A stretch of 64,000 bases of DNA, taken from NCBI RefSeq assembly GCF_018278905.1, contig NZ_CP046600.1, positions 992,001 through 1,056,000 on the forward strand. Direction: 5' to 3'. The notes beneath the pieces were generated by a model that saw only the letters and a list, made by a program, of their open reading frames with translations, was not told the origin of the DNA and ran no database searches. This DNA comes from Mycobacterium spongiae. GTDB taxonomy: Bacteria; Actinomycetota; Actinomycetes; Mycobacteriales; Mycobacteriaceae. The position numbers and the translations under genes are program-made. Below, piece after piece: positions 1 through 8,107 of the stretch. Position 1 is the stretch's first letter. Each line of letters starts with the position of its first letter.

Positions 1-1685
1 CCGGCGCCGGCGGCAACGGCGACGGTGGCAAGGGCGGCGACGGCGGCATCGGTGGAACCGGCGGTGACGGCGGCGACGCCGAGCAAGGTGAGACTGGCGT
101 TGGCAGTGGTACCGGTGGCGCCGGCGGCGAAGGCGGCACTGGCGGCACCGGCGGCACCGGCGGCACTGGCACTGGTACCGGTACCGGCGGTGTGGGCGGC
201 GATGCCGGCACCGGCGGCCAAGGCGGCACCGGCGGCACCGGCAGCTTCAGCACCACACCCGACGTAGCCGGCGGAGTGGGCGGCGCCGGCGGGGCCGGCG
301 GGGTCGGCGGCGCGGCCGGTGCGGGCGGGTCCGGATCGACCGCGGGCGCCGACGGCAGCTCTGGTGACGGCGGCCAAGGCGGCAAGGGCGGAACCGGCGG
401 CGCCGGCGCAGCCGGTGCGGCGGGTGCCGCCGGCGGCGGCACCGGCGGCCAGGGCGCCAGCGGCGGCGCCGGCGGGACTGGCGGCGCTGGCGGTTTGGCG
501 GGCGCCGGTACCGGTGGCATCCAAGGCGACGGCGGCGACGGCGGAACCGGCGGTATCGGCGGCACCGGCGGCGACAGTGACTCCGGCACCGGTGGCATCG
601 GTGGCAGCGGTGGTCGCGGCGGTGACGGCGGTGAGGGCGGTGACGGCGGCGGCGGCGGCAGCGGGGGTCGCGGCGGCACCGGCGGCGACAGTGACTCTGG
701 CACCGGTGGCAGCGGTGGTCGCGGCGGTGACGGCGGTGACGGCGTCGACAGCATCGGCGACGGCGGCAGCGGCGGCGGCGGTGGAGGAGGCGGCGGCGGT
801 GGCCTCGGTGGCAGCGGCCGCGGCGACGGCGGTAGCGGCGGGACCGGCGGTGGCGGCGGCCACAGCACCATGGGCAACGGCGGCAACGGCGGCGGCGGTG
901 GTGCTGGGGGCTTGGGCGGAGGAAGCGGCGGAAACGGGGGTCACGGCGGCGGCGGCGGCAACAGCACCATGGGCAACGGCGGCAACGGCGGCGCCGGTGG
1001 GGGCGGCGCTTCCGCCTCCGGCTCCGGAGACGGCGGAGACGGCGGTGACGGCGGCGGCGGCGGCAACAGCGACATGGGCAACGGCGGCAACGGCGGCGCC
1101 GGTGGAGGCGGCGGCGCCATTGGCTTAGGCAGCACCGGTGGGGCCGGCGGCACCGGCGGCAACAGCAACGCCGGCATCGGCGGCAACGGCGGCGGCGGCG
1201 GCGGCAGCGGCGGCAGGTTGGGCCAGGGCGGCCCCGGCGGCGCGGGCGGCGACAGCACCACCGGTATCGGTGGCAACGGCGGCGGCGGCGGGGGCGCCGG
1301 CCGCCTCAGCGTCGACGTCGGCGCGGGCGGTGCGGGAGGTAGCGGCGGTGCCGGGGACGGCGGTACCGGTGGTGACGGCGGCATCGGCGACGGTAACAAC
1401 GGCGGCAGCGGCGGTGCCAGCGGCGGCGGCAATGCTGGCGGCGATGGCGGTCGCGACGGCGGGGGTGGCGGCGGCGGCAACGCCGCGGGGGGCGATGGCG
1501 CCTTCGGCGGGGGTGGTGGCGGCGGCAACGCCGCGGGGGGCAATGGCGCCTCCGGCGGGGGTGGTGGCGGCGGCAACGCCGCGGGGGGCAATGGCGCCAC
1601 CGGCGGGGGTGGCGGCGGCGGCAACGCCGTGGGCGAGAATGCCGTCGCGGGCGGGGGTGGCGGTTCGGGCGGTGGTGCGGCCTGA
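1..1685 (+). CDS. PE_PGRS family protein, 3' part (PGRS domain only)
   Basis: The reading frame is open from base 3 to a TGA at 1683-1685 and consists almost wholly of Gly-Gly-X repeats rich in Gly, Ala, Asn, Asp and Ser, the hallmark of the PGRS domain. The N-terminal PE domain must lie upstream of the window, so the gene is partial here. Sub-repeats are visible: two blocks around GDSDSGTGG (about 570-720), three blocks around STMGNGGNGG or SDMGNGGNGG (about 860-1090), and four 48-bp units at the 3' end. The C-terminus ends in poly-Gly/Ala and lacks the usual PGRS ending (GTGTPxG...LLxxxG), which suggests truncation or rearrangement. PE_PGRS proteins are generally secreted or surface-exposed; a specific function cannot be given. 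Confidence 0.85.
   Translation, partial: GAGGNGDGGKGGDGGIGGTGGDGGDAEQGETGVGSGTGGAGGEGGTGGTGGTGGTGTGTGTGGVGGDAGTGGQGGTGGTGSFSTTPDVAGGVGGAGGAGGVGGAAGAGGSGSTAGADGSSGDGGQGGKGGTGGAGAAGAAGAAGGGTGGQGASGGAGGTGGAGGLAGAGTGGIQGDGGDGGTGGIGGTGGDSDSGTGGIGGSGGRGGDGGEGGDGGGGGSGGRGGTGGDSDSGTGGSGGRGGDGGDGVDSIGDGGSGGGGGGGGGGGLGGSGRGDGGSGGTGGGGGHSTMGNGGNGGGGGAGGLGGGSGGNGGHGGGGGNSTMGNGGNGGAGGGGASASGSGDGGDGGDGGGGGNSDMGNGGNGGAGGGGGAIGLGSTGGAGGTGGNSNAGIGGNGGGGGGSGGRLGQGGPGGAGGDSTTGIGGNGGGGGGAGRLSVDVGAGGAGGSGGAGDGGTGGDGGIGDGNNGGSGGASGGGNAGGDGGRDGGGGGGGNAAGGDGAFGGGGGGGNAAGGNGASGGGGGGGNAAGGNGATGGGGGGGNAVGENAVAGGGGGSGGGAA
1479..1670 (+). repeat. Four 48-bp tandem repeats in the PGRS 3' end
   Basis: Units begin at 1479, 1527, 1575 and 1623, exactly 48 bp apart. 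Each encodes 16 residues of the form NAAGGxGAx followed by seven glycines. The first three are nearly identical; the fourth is diverged (NAVGENAVAG). The in-frame length fits slippage or recombination that changes copy number without shifting the frame. Confidence 0.85.
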
Positions 1686-1807
1686 GAGAGCATGGACAGT
1701 CTGCGCGTCAACCGCGCCCAGATCAGGGCTTGGGTCGGGCGGCCCCGCACTGCCGATCAATCTGCGCGGCTGTCGGCAGCAACTCCTGACTTCGTTGCCG
1801 GGAGTGC

Positions 1808-3178
1808 TCACGGGTCGTCTTCGTCGTTGGTGTTGTCGCCGAGCAGGTCTTGAGGGTGGAAGTATCTGTTTGTCCGGGGTTGGCCGTGGTCGAGGTGGGG
1901 TGGTGGGATCCATTCGGTGGTGCCGTCTCGGCGTTTGCGGGTCGTCCAGTTGCCGGTGGTGATGAGTTTGTGGTGGGGGCCGCAGCCGAAGGTGAGGTCG
2001 TCGATGTTGGTGTGGTTGGTTTCGGCGTAGTCGGTGACGTGGTGGACTTCGGTGAGGTAGCCGGGAACGTCGCAGTTGGGGAAGGTGCAGCCGCGGTCTT
2101 TGGCGTGCAGCACGATTCGTTGCCCCGGTGAGGCTAGGCGCTTGGTGTGATACAGGCCGAGTTCTCGGCCCTGGTCGAAGATGCGCAGGTAATGATGGGC
2201 GTGACGGGCTAGCCGGATCACATCGCTGATTGATAGCAGGGTGCCCCCGGCGGTCAAAGCGTTTCCGGCGCCGGATTCGAGCTCGGCCAGCGTGGTGGAC
2301 ACGATGATCGAGGCGGGTAGCCCATTGTGTTGTCCGAGATCACCGGAGCAGAGTAGGGCTCGCATGGCGGCGTTGAGGCCGTCGTGGTTGCGCTGGCTGG
2401 TGCTGCGGGTGTCGGACTCGATGGCGGTTTGCGGCGGGGTGCCGCTGACACACGGGGTCGCGTCGTTGGGGTTGGACATGCCGGGGGCGGCGAGTTTGGC
2501 CAGGACTGCGTCGAGGGTGGCGCGGGCTTCGGGGGTGAGGTAGCCGGTGATGGGGGACATGCCGTCGGCGTCTTGTTTGCCGAGGGTGATGCCGCGGCGG
2601 CGGGCGCGGTCGGCGTCGGTGTAGGTGCCGTCGGGGTTGAGGCAGTCGGTGAGTTTGGCGGCAAGCTTGGACAGCTCGTCGGGGCGGTACTGGCGTCCCA
2701 GCTTTGCTAGGTCGGTTTCGGCTTGTTGTCGAGTCGTCGGGTCGACGACGCTGGGGAGTTGGTGGAAGAAGGTTCGGATGACGCGTACGTGGTCTGCTCC
2801 GATGTGCCCGGTGCGTTGGGCTTCGGCGGTGGCCGTCAACAACGGCGGCAACGGTTGGCCGGTGAGTGCGCGGCGGTGCCCGAGATCGGTTGCGTCGCCG
2901 ATGCGGCGGGAGGCGTCGGCGCGGGTGATGTGTAGTCGCTGAGCCAGCGCGAAGGCCAGCTTGCCGCCCAGCTCGTTGGCATCGGCGTGGTGGGCGAGTG
3001 TGTTGATCAGCGGGTGTTCGGCGGCCGGTAGCCGGCGTCGCACTGCTTCGCTGCGTTGCAGCAGCGTCAGGCATTCCGGGGTGGTCAGCTCGTCGCACGA
3101 GAGCTCGAGCACCCGGTCAAGGGCTGCGTCGAGCGCGTCGTAAGCCGCAACGATCGCCTCCCGGCTACTAGAACGCAT
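1808..3178 (-). CDS. DUF222 / HNH endonuclease domain protein, 13E12 repeat family
   Basis: A 456-residue protein if started at the ATG at 3178; a 32-residue in-frame extension upstream is rejected because the motif over 3169-3184 and the usual family N-terminus ([10 protein letters not shown]) fit the shorter start. The N-terminal two thirds resemble the DUF222 region of mycobacterial REP13E12 proteins. The C-terminal part carries an HNH nuclease fold with a zinc-type CxxxxC (CTFPNC), the HH pair in EVHHV, an Asn in TNIDD and the GCGPHHKL motif. Family members in M. tuberculosis are multicopy, and 13E12 elements serve as phage phiRv1 attachment sites. The gene is antisense to its PGRS neighbours and lies between two PGRS pieces. 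The nuclease fold is well supported; the cellular role is not known. Confidence 0.85.
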   Translation of the reverse strand: MRSSSREAIVAAYDALDAALDRVLELSCDELTTPECLTLLQRSEAVRRRLPAAEHPLINTLAHHADANELGGKLAFALAQRLHITRADASRRIGDATDLGHRRALTGQPLPPLLTATAEAQRTGHIGADHVRVIRTFFHQLPSVVDPTTRQQAETDLAKLGRQYRPDELSKLAAKLTDCLNPDGTYTDADRARRRGITLGKQDADGMSPITGYLTPEARATLDAVLAKLAAPGMSNPNDATPCVSGTPPQTAIESDTRSTSQRNHDGLNAAMRALLCSGDLGQHNGLPASIIVSTTLAELESGAGNALTAGGTLLSISDVIRLARHAHHYLRIFDQGRELGLYHTKRLASPGQRIVLHAKDRGCTFPNCDVPGYLTEVHHVTDYAETNHTNIDDLTFGCGPHHKLITTGNWTTRKRRDGTTEWIPPPHLDHGQPRTNRYFHPQDLLGDNTNDEDDP

Positions 3179-3184
3179 GTTCGA
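3169..3184 (-). promoter_or_regulatory. Candidate LexA (SOS) box over the 13E12 start codon
   Basis: The 16 bases tagaacGCATgttcga match the mycobacterial SOS box TCGAAC-N4-GTTCGA at 11 of the 12 defined positions (A for C at position 2). The ATG of the 13E12-type gene (3178-3176, minus strand) lies in the N4 spacer. LexA boxes near the start of M. tuberculosis 13E12 genes are established knowledge; binding here is inferred. Confidence 0.7.
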
Positions 3185-3292
3185 ATAATACTCTCGCCAC
3201 CGACAGGACTTCCGGGTTTGGGACGGCTGAATCCTTTGGTGCGCAAGTGAATTAGGCAATGGCAACGCCAGCAACGTCGGGGTTGTCGGCAG

Positions 3293-3391
3293 GGCGGCAA
3301 CGGCGGCAACGGCGGTACCGGCACACCCGGCGGTGCCTCAGGCGCCGGAGGCCCCGGCGGGACGTTGCTGAGCGCAGACGGTTTGAGCGGG
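3293..3391 (+). pseudogene. PE_PGRS 3' tail remnant
   Basis: In one frame this stretch encodes [14 protein letters not shown], an Ala/Gly run, then LLSADGLSG. This is the standard ending of PE_PGRS proteins and closely parallels the last residues of the complete PE_PGRS gene ending at 6332 ([10 protein letters not shown]...[11 protein letters not shown]). No PE domain or longer PGRS array is attached, so it is a decayed or displaced 3' end. It begins directly after the 13E12-type gene. Confidence 0.65.
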
Positions 3392-3746
3392 TTTGACCGG
3401 GTTGGGCTAACTGGACAGCGGCTTCGGTTGCAGGTGTGCCGTGTGGGGCGGGTGTCTGGCGTCCGCGGTGGTGTTCTTCGGTATCGGTGGAGCGGTGTCG
3501 ACCTGGCTGCGATGTTGCTGGCGGGTCTGCGACGCATGTGGCTGGTGGTCGTTGAGCGTGCCGTCCGGGGTGATGCGGCATCTCGTGTGGGGCCGGGTGT
3601 GGGTTGGTGGAGTGGGTTCCTGCGACGGCGTTGTCATTGTGCTGCGGTAAGCGTAACTTGCGTATATCGTTGAAATATCATCGTTATAGACTAGTGTCCG
3701 GGCCTCCCAAGAGTTGCTGGCTGGGTGCTGATACGGGAGGTATGCA
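3392..3746. other. Intergenic region upstream of the PE_PGRS gene
   Basis: About 355 bases with no gene I can support. The first two thirds are GC-rich. Read on the minus strand, 3410-3610 gives a Thr/His/Pro-rich peptide with a PDGT motif that might be a decayed DUF222-family C-terminus, but this is weak. Bases 3655-3715 are noticeably more AT-rich (e.g. cgtatatcgttgaaatatca) and are the likely promoter region of the PE_PGRS gene that starts at 3747. Confidence 0.4.
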
Positions 3747-6332
3747 GTGTCGTTGGTGGTGGCGGTGCCGGAGGTGTTGGCCTCGGCGGCAGCGGATGTG
3801 GCGGGTGTGGGGTCGCTGGTCGGTGAGGCCAATGCGGCCGCGGCGGCGTCGACGACGGCGATTGTGGCTGCAGCCGAAGACGAGGTGTCGGCGGCGATCG
3901 CGGCATTGTTCTCCGCCCATGGGCGGGCCTATCAGGCCGCCAGTGCGCAGGCGGCGGCGTTTCACGCCCAGTTCGCCCAGGCGTTGACCGCCGGTGCGGA
4001 TGCCTACGCCAGTGCTGAGGCTGCGAGCGCGGCCTCGATCGCTGACCCGTTGTTGGCCGCCATCAATGCGCCGGTGGTGGCGTTGACCGGGCGCCCGTTG
4101 ATCGGCAATGGCGCCAACGGGGCTCCGGGCACGGGGGCCGCGGGGGCGCCGGGGGGCTGGCTGCTGGGTAATGGCGGTGCGGGTGGGTCCGGCGCGCCCG
4201 GCCAGGCCGGTGGTGCCGGCGGGGCGGCGGGGTTGATCGGCGCGGGCGGTGCCGGTGGCGCCGGCGGGACAACTGCCGGTGTCGGCGAGACCGGCGGTGC
4301 CGGTGGGGTTGGCGGTGCCGGCGGCTGGCTATGGGGTACCGGCGGAGCTGGCGGGGCCGGCGGGTCCGCTACCGCCGTTGGTGGTGTTGGTGGTGTTGGC
4401 GGTGCCGGCGGGGCCGGGGGTCTGCTCGGCGCCGGCGGAATCGGCGGGACCGGCGGAACCAGCCTCGGCGGAGGTGCGACGGCCGGTGGTGCTGGTGGTT
4501 CCGGCGGATCCGGCGGGTTGTTAGCCGGGTTGGTGGGCGCCGGCGGCGGTGACGGTGGTGACGGCGGCGCCGGCGAGAACGGGGGTGCCGGAGGGGCCGG
4601 GGGCAACGCCGGGTTGCTGGCCGGTCCCGGTGGCGCGGGTGGGGCCGGCGGCCGCGCCTTCAGCGCAGCTGGCGGAGTTGGTGGAGCCGGCGGTGATGGC
4701 GGGCTGCTGTTCGGCAACGGCGGAGTCGGCGGGACCGGCGGATTCGGCACCGACGTCGGTGGTGTTGGTGGTGGCGGCGGTGATGGCGGCTGGTTCGGTA
4801 GCGGCGGTGCCGGCGGGACCGGCGGCACCAGCCGTTTGGGCATCGGGGGTGATGGTGGGGCGGGTGGCGCCGGCGGGGTGTTCGGCAACGGCGGGGTCGG
4901 TGGCACCGGCGGCACCAGCGGTTTCACTGACGCCGGCGGCGGCGGTGTTGGAGGCCGGGGCGGGCTGCTGATCGGTAACGGCGGGGCCGGCGGCGCAGGT
5001 GGCGAGGCACGCCTTACCGGAGGCGGCGATGGTGGTGTCGGCGGCGCTGGTGGCAATGGAGTGCTGATTGGCAACGGCGGCAACGGCGGCATCGGCGGCA
5101 CCGGCACAACGTTGGGCGTCGACGGCCTCGGCGGGGTCAGCGGGTTGCTGGTCGGGCTGGATGGCTTCAACGCCCCGGTGAGCACCTCGGTGTTCCACAC
5201 GCTGCAGCAGCAAGTGATCGGTGCGATCAACGCGCCCATCCAGGATCTGACGGGACGTCCGCTGATCGGTAACGGCACTCCCGGAGCCGCGGGCACCGGG
5301 GCAAGCGGCGCGCCCGGGGGCTGGTTGCTCGGCGACGGCGGTGCCGGCGGATCCGGTGCAGCCGACTCGGGTCTGGCTGGTGGGGCCGGCGGCGCTGGCG
5401 GCTTGTGGGGCACCGGCGGGACCGGAGGTGCCGGCGCCGGCAATCCGGCTGCGGGTGGCGTCGGTGGGGTTGGTGGAGCCGGGGGTGCTGGCGGTTGGCT
5501 GTTCGGTGACGGCGGAGGCGGCGGGGTTGGCGGGTTCGCCGTGAACGGCGGTGGTGGCGGCATCGGCGGCACCGGGGGCTTGTTGAGCGCCGGCGGAGCT
5601 GGCGGCACCGGCGGGGCGACCTTCGGCGGCATCGGTGGTGCTGGCGGAGCGGGTGGTACTGGCGGGCTGTTCGGTGGGCTGTTCGGTGCGGGCGGCGGAA
5701 CCGGTGGTGACGGCGGGTCGAGCGACGGCAGTGCTGTCGGAGGTGTCGGTGGGGCCGGGGGTGACGCGGGACTGCTGGGCGGCCCCGGCGGATCCGGCGG
5801 ATCCGGCGGACCGGGCCGTGGTCTCGAAGCTGGGGCAGGTGGGGCAGGCGGTAGTGCCGGGTTGCTGTTCGGTGCGGGCGGAGTCGGCGGGACTGGCGGC
5901 ATCGGCCTCAACGATTCCGGTGGGGATGGTGGGGCTGGGGGCACCGCTGGTTTGCTGTTCTCCAGCGGCGGCACCGGCGGCGCTGGTGGGTTCTCATCGC
6001 CCGGATTCGGCAATGGTGGCGTTGGTGGGGCCGGGGGCAACGCCGGCTTGCTGGGCGGCGGCGGCGCCGGTGGCGCCGGTGGCGACGGCAATGGCGTCGA
6101 CGCGGGGGGCGGCGGTGCGGGTGGTCGTGGTGGGCACCTGATCGGCAACGGCGGCGCCGGTGGGGCCGGCGGCAACGGCGGCGCCGGCGGCGACGGTGGT
6201 GCCGGGGGCAACGCGATGGTGATCGGAAACGGTGGAAACGGCGGAAACGGCGGCACCGGCACACCCGACGGGGCCCCGGGCGCCGGCGGCACCGGCGGGC
6301 TGTTGGCCGGTTCGGACGGAAATAGCGGCTAG
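3747..6332 (+). CDS. PE_PGRS family protein, complete, with duplicated linker
   Basis: An 861-residue protein starting at a GTG (3747) with ribosome-binding site GGGAGG six bases upstream. Residues 1-95 form a PE domain ([20 protein letters not shown]...). A linker with the GRPLIGNG motif (residue 115) follows, then Gly-Gly-Ala/Asn/Thr PGRS repeats punctuated by W/LLGNGG blocks. At about residue 480 the repeats break and a second linker appears ([41 protein letters not shown] at 503), followed by a second PGRS domain and the classic ending GTGTPDG...[11 protein letters not shown]. The second linker lacks a PE domain. PE domains direct export through ESX-5 and PGRS domains are surface-associated in this family; no enzyme domain is visible. 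The stop overlaps recD tail to tail by four bases. Confidence 0.92.
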   Translation: MSLVVAVPEVLASAAADVAGVGSLVGEANAAAAASTTAIVAAAEDEVSAAIAALFSAHGRAYQAASAQAAAFHAQFAQALTAGADAYASAEAASAASIADPLLAAINAPVVALTGRPLIGNGANGAPGTGAAGAPGGWLLGNGGAGGSGAPGQAGGAGGAAGLIGAGGAGGAGGTTAGVGETGGAGGVGGAGGWLWGTGGAGGAGGSATAVGGVGGVGGAGGAGGLLGAGGIGGTGGTSLGGGATAGGAGGSGGSGGLLAGLVGAGGGDGGDGGAGENGGAGGAGGNAGLLAGPGGAGGAGGRAFSAAGGVGGAGGDGGLLFGNGGVGGTGGFGTDVGGVGGGGGDGGWFGSGGAGGTGGTSRLGIGGDGGAGGAGGVFGNGGVGGTGGTSGFTDAGGGGVGGRGGLLIGNGGAGGAGGEARLTGGGDGGVGGAGGNGVLIGNGGNGGIGGTGTTLGVDGLGGVSGLLVGLDGFNAPVSTSVFHTLQQQVIGAINAPIQDLTGRPLIGNGTPGAAGTGASGAPGGWLLGDGGAGGSGAADSGLAGGAGGAGGLWGTGGTGGAGAGNPAAGGVGGVGGAGGAGGWLFGDGGGGGVGGFAVNGGGGGIGGTGGLLSAGGAGGTGGATFGGIGGAGGAGGTGGLFGGLFGAGGGTGGDGGSSDGSAVGGVGGAGGDAGLLGGPGGSGGSGGPGRGLEAGAGGAGGSAGLLFGAGGVGGTGGIGLNDSGGDGGAGGTAGLLFSSGGTGGAGGFSSPGFGNGGVGGAGGNAGLLGGGGAGGAGGDGNGVDAGGGGAGGRGGHLIGNGGAGGAGGNGGAGGDGGAGGNAMVIGNGGNGGNGGTGTPDGAPGAGGTGGLLAGSDGNSG

Positions 6333-8107
6333 AGATTCACCTCGGTTGATGGCGCGGCGGCCCGCAGGCGTTGTCGTAGCCCCGTAGCGCGCAGCGCCCG
6401 CCGTCCAATGGCCGCTCGCACGTCGGCCTCTGAACCGACTACGCGGACCCTCTTTGTGGCTCGAGTCACCGCTGTATAGAGCAACTCCCGCGTCAGCAAT
6501 CTGGAATCGTGTGGCGGCACCAGCACGGTGACCTCGTTGACTTGGCTGCCCTGGCTCTTATGGATCGTCATCGCGTACATGGTCTCCACGTCGCCGATCC
6601 GGCTGACCGAGAAGTTCAGTGGGCCGGTCGCTCCGGCAATGACGGCGCGCAGGCCGTCCGCTCCAGCGACCACCACACCGGTGTCACCGTTGTAGATACG
6701 CAGTCCATAGTCGTTGGCGGTCACCAACAATGGCCGACCGGCGTACCACGGCGACCACATTGGGTCGCCCGTCTCGGTGCCGACCCAATGCTGCATGCGC
6801 CGGTTCCAATGCCGCACGCCGTAGGGCCCCTCACGATGTGCGCAGAGCAGCCGCTGCTCGCCGAGCTCCGCCACAGCGGCCGACGCGTCGCCGAGCATCG
6901 CCGCCTCACGTACCCGCAGGGCATGGGGGAGCAGGGCCAGCCGCAAACCGTCTGTCGGGTCGTCGGTTTCGAGAAACTCGAGGTGCTCACCGCCCGCGCG
7001 AAGCAACGCGACCGCCTGATCCGCGTCGCCAACCCTGATCGCGTCGGCCAGCGCGCCGATCGATTCGCCGAACCGATGCGAAGTCCGCAATGCGGCGACC
7101 CGCACGTCGCCGCGCGCGGACAGGCCATCGACCAGATCCGCCAACACTGCTCCGGCTTCCACCGACGTCAGCTGGTCAGCGTCACCCACCAGGATCAGCC
7201 GTGTGTCGCGACGCACCGCCTCCAGCAACCGGGCCATCATTGTCAGCGACACCATCGACGTCTCATCGACGACGATCACGTCGTATGCCAGCCGATTCCC
7301 CCGATGGTGCCGAAAGCGCACCGACGTGTCGGGCCGGCTACCTAGCAACCGGTGCAGTGTCACCGCCTGCAAACCGGAAAGCCGTTCGCGGTCAACGGCC
7401 TCGAGCCTGGCGACCTCAGCGGCCACCGCTTCGGTCAACCGCGCCGCGGCCTTTCCCGTCGGTGCGGCCAACGCGATCCGCAGGCCGGCAGCGCCTGACC
7501 TATCCGCCTGCGCGGCGAGCAGCGCCAACAGCCGCGCGATCGTGGTGGTCTTGCCGGTGCCCGGCCCCCCAGTCAGCACGGTAACTCCTTGCGACAACGA
7601 TATTTCCGCTGCTCTGCGCTGTTCCTGGTAGCCCGGCGGGAAGAGTCGCTGGTAGTCGGGCACGTCGACGCTGGGCGTGGGGACCGACAGCGCGAGCAAC
7701 TCGGTGCACACGTGCTCTTCCTCGCGCCAGTATCGGTCGAGGTACAGCAGCCGGCCGTCGTAGAGTCGCAGCACCGGCGGCTGGCGAAACAGCGGGCTCG
7801 CCCGCAATGTGGCCAGCCACGCGACCGGGTCTGGCCATGCCAGGTCCGGGGCCCCCGTATCGGCGGCTACCGTGGTCAGGTCGACGCAGACGGAGCCGGC
7901 GCGCAATGCTCTTACTGCCAGCGCCACCGCCAGCGCAACGACGTCGCCGGCTGCGCCCTCGACCTCCCCGGCCAACGCGGTAACCCGCTGCGCCACATGG
8001 ACGTCAGCGGACTCCAAGACTCCGGCTGCGTTGAACGTGCGCAGCAGTGGGCGCGCCTCGATTGCTATTCGCCGATCCAGCGGGTCTTCGAAGCCGGTGC
8101 CACTCAC
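6329..8107 (-). CDS. recD: RecD subunit of RecBCD helicase-nuclease
   Basis: A 592-residue SF1 helicase, close to the size of H37Rv RecD. Walker A is [10 protein letters not shown] (about residue 180), followed by the [10 protein letters not shown] motif, Walker B-like [14 protein letters not shown], and near the C-terminus [11 protein letters not shown] and YTAVTRAT. RecD is the 5'-3' motor of the RecBCD complex, which unwinds and degrades double-strand ends in the cytoplasm. Its start overlaps the recB stop by four bases (ATGA), so translation is probably coupled. In mycobacteria RecBCD is known to act mainly in single-strand annealing, with AdnAB doing end resection for homologous recombination; that is family knowledge, not visible here. 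Confidence 0.95.
   Translation of the reverse strand: MSGTGFEDPLDRRIAIEARPLLRTFNAAGVLESADVHVAQRVTALAGEVEGAAGDVVALAVALAVRALRAGSVCVDLTTVAADTGAPDLAWPDPVAWLATLRASPLFRQPPVLRLYDGRLLYLDRYWREEEHVCTELLALSVPTPSVDVPDYQRLFPPGYQEQRRAAEISLSQGVTVLTGGPGTGKTTTIARLLALLAAQADRSGAAGLRIALAAPTGKAAARLTEAVAAEVARLEAVDRERLSGLQAVTLHRLLGSRPDTSVRFRHHRGNRLAYDVIVVDETSMVSLTMMARLLEAVRRDTRLILVGDADQLTSVEAGAVLADLVDGLSARGDVRVAALRTSHRFGESIGALADAIRVGDADQAVALLRAGGEHLEFLETDDPTDGLRLALLPHALRVREAAMLGDASAAVAELGEQRLLCAHREGPYGVRHWNRRMQHWVGTETGDPMWSPWYAGRPLLVTANDYGLRIYNGDTGVVVAGADGLRAVIAGATGPLNFSVSRIGDVETMYAMTIHKSQGSQVNEVTVLVPPHDSRLLTRELLYTAVTRATKRVRVVGSEADVRAAIGRRALRATGLRQRLRAAAPSTEVNL

Noticed and set aside
3410..3610. Possible decayed DUF222 C-terminus on the minus strand
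   Set aside because: Only a PDGT motif and His/Pro-rich composition support it; too weak to call a gene.
4004..6292. A 762-residue Pro-rich open frame on the minus strand of the PE_PGRS gene
   Set aside because: It is the reverse-strand shadow of Gly-rich codons (GGN reads as NCC/Pro); no start signal or known domain. The same applies to other long Pro/Ala frames in 1-1900.
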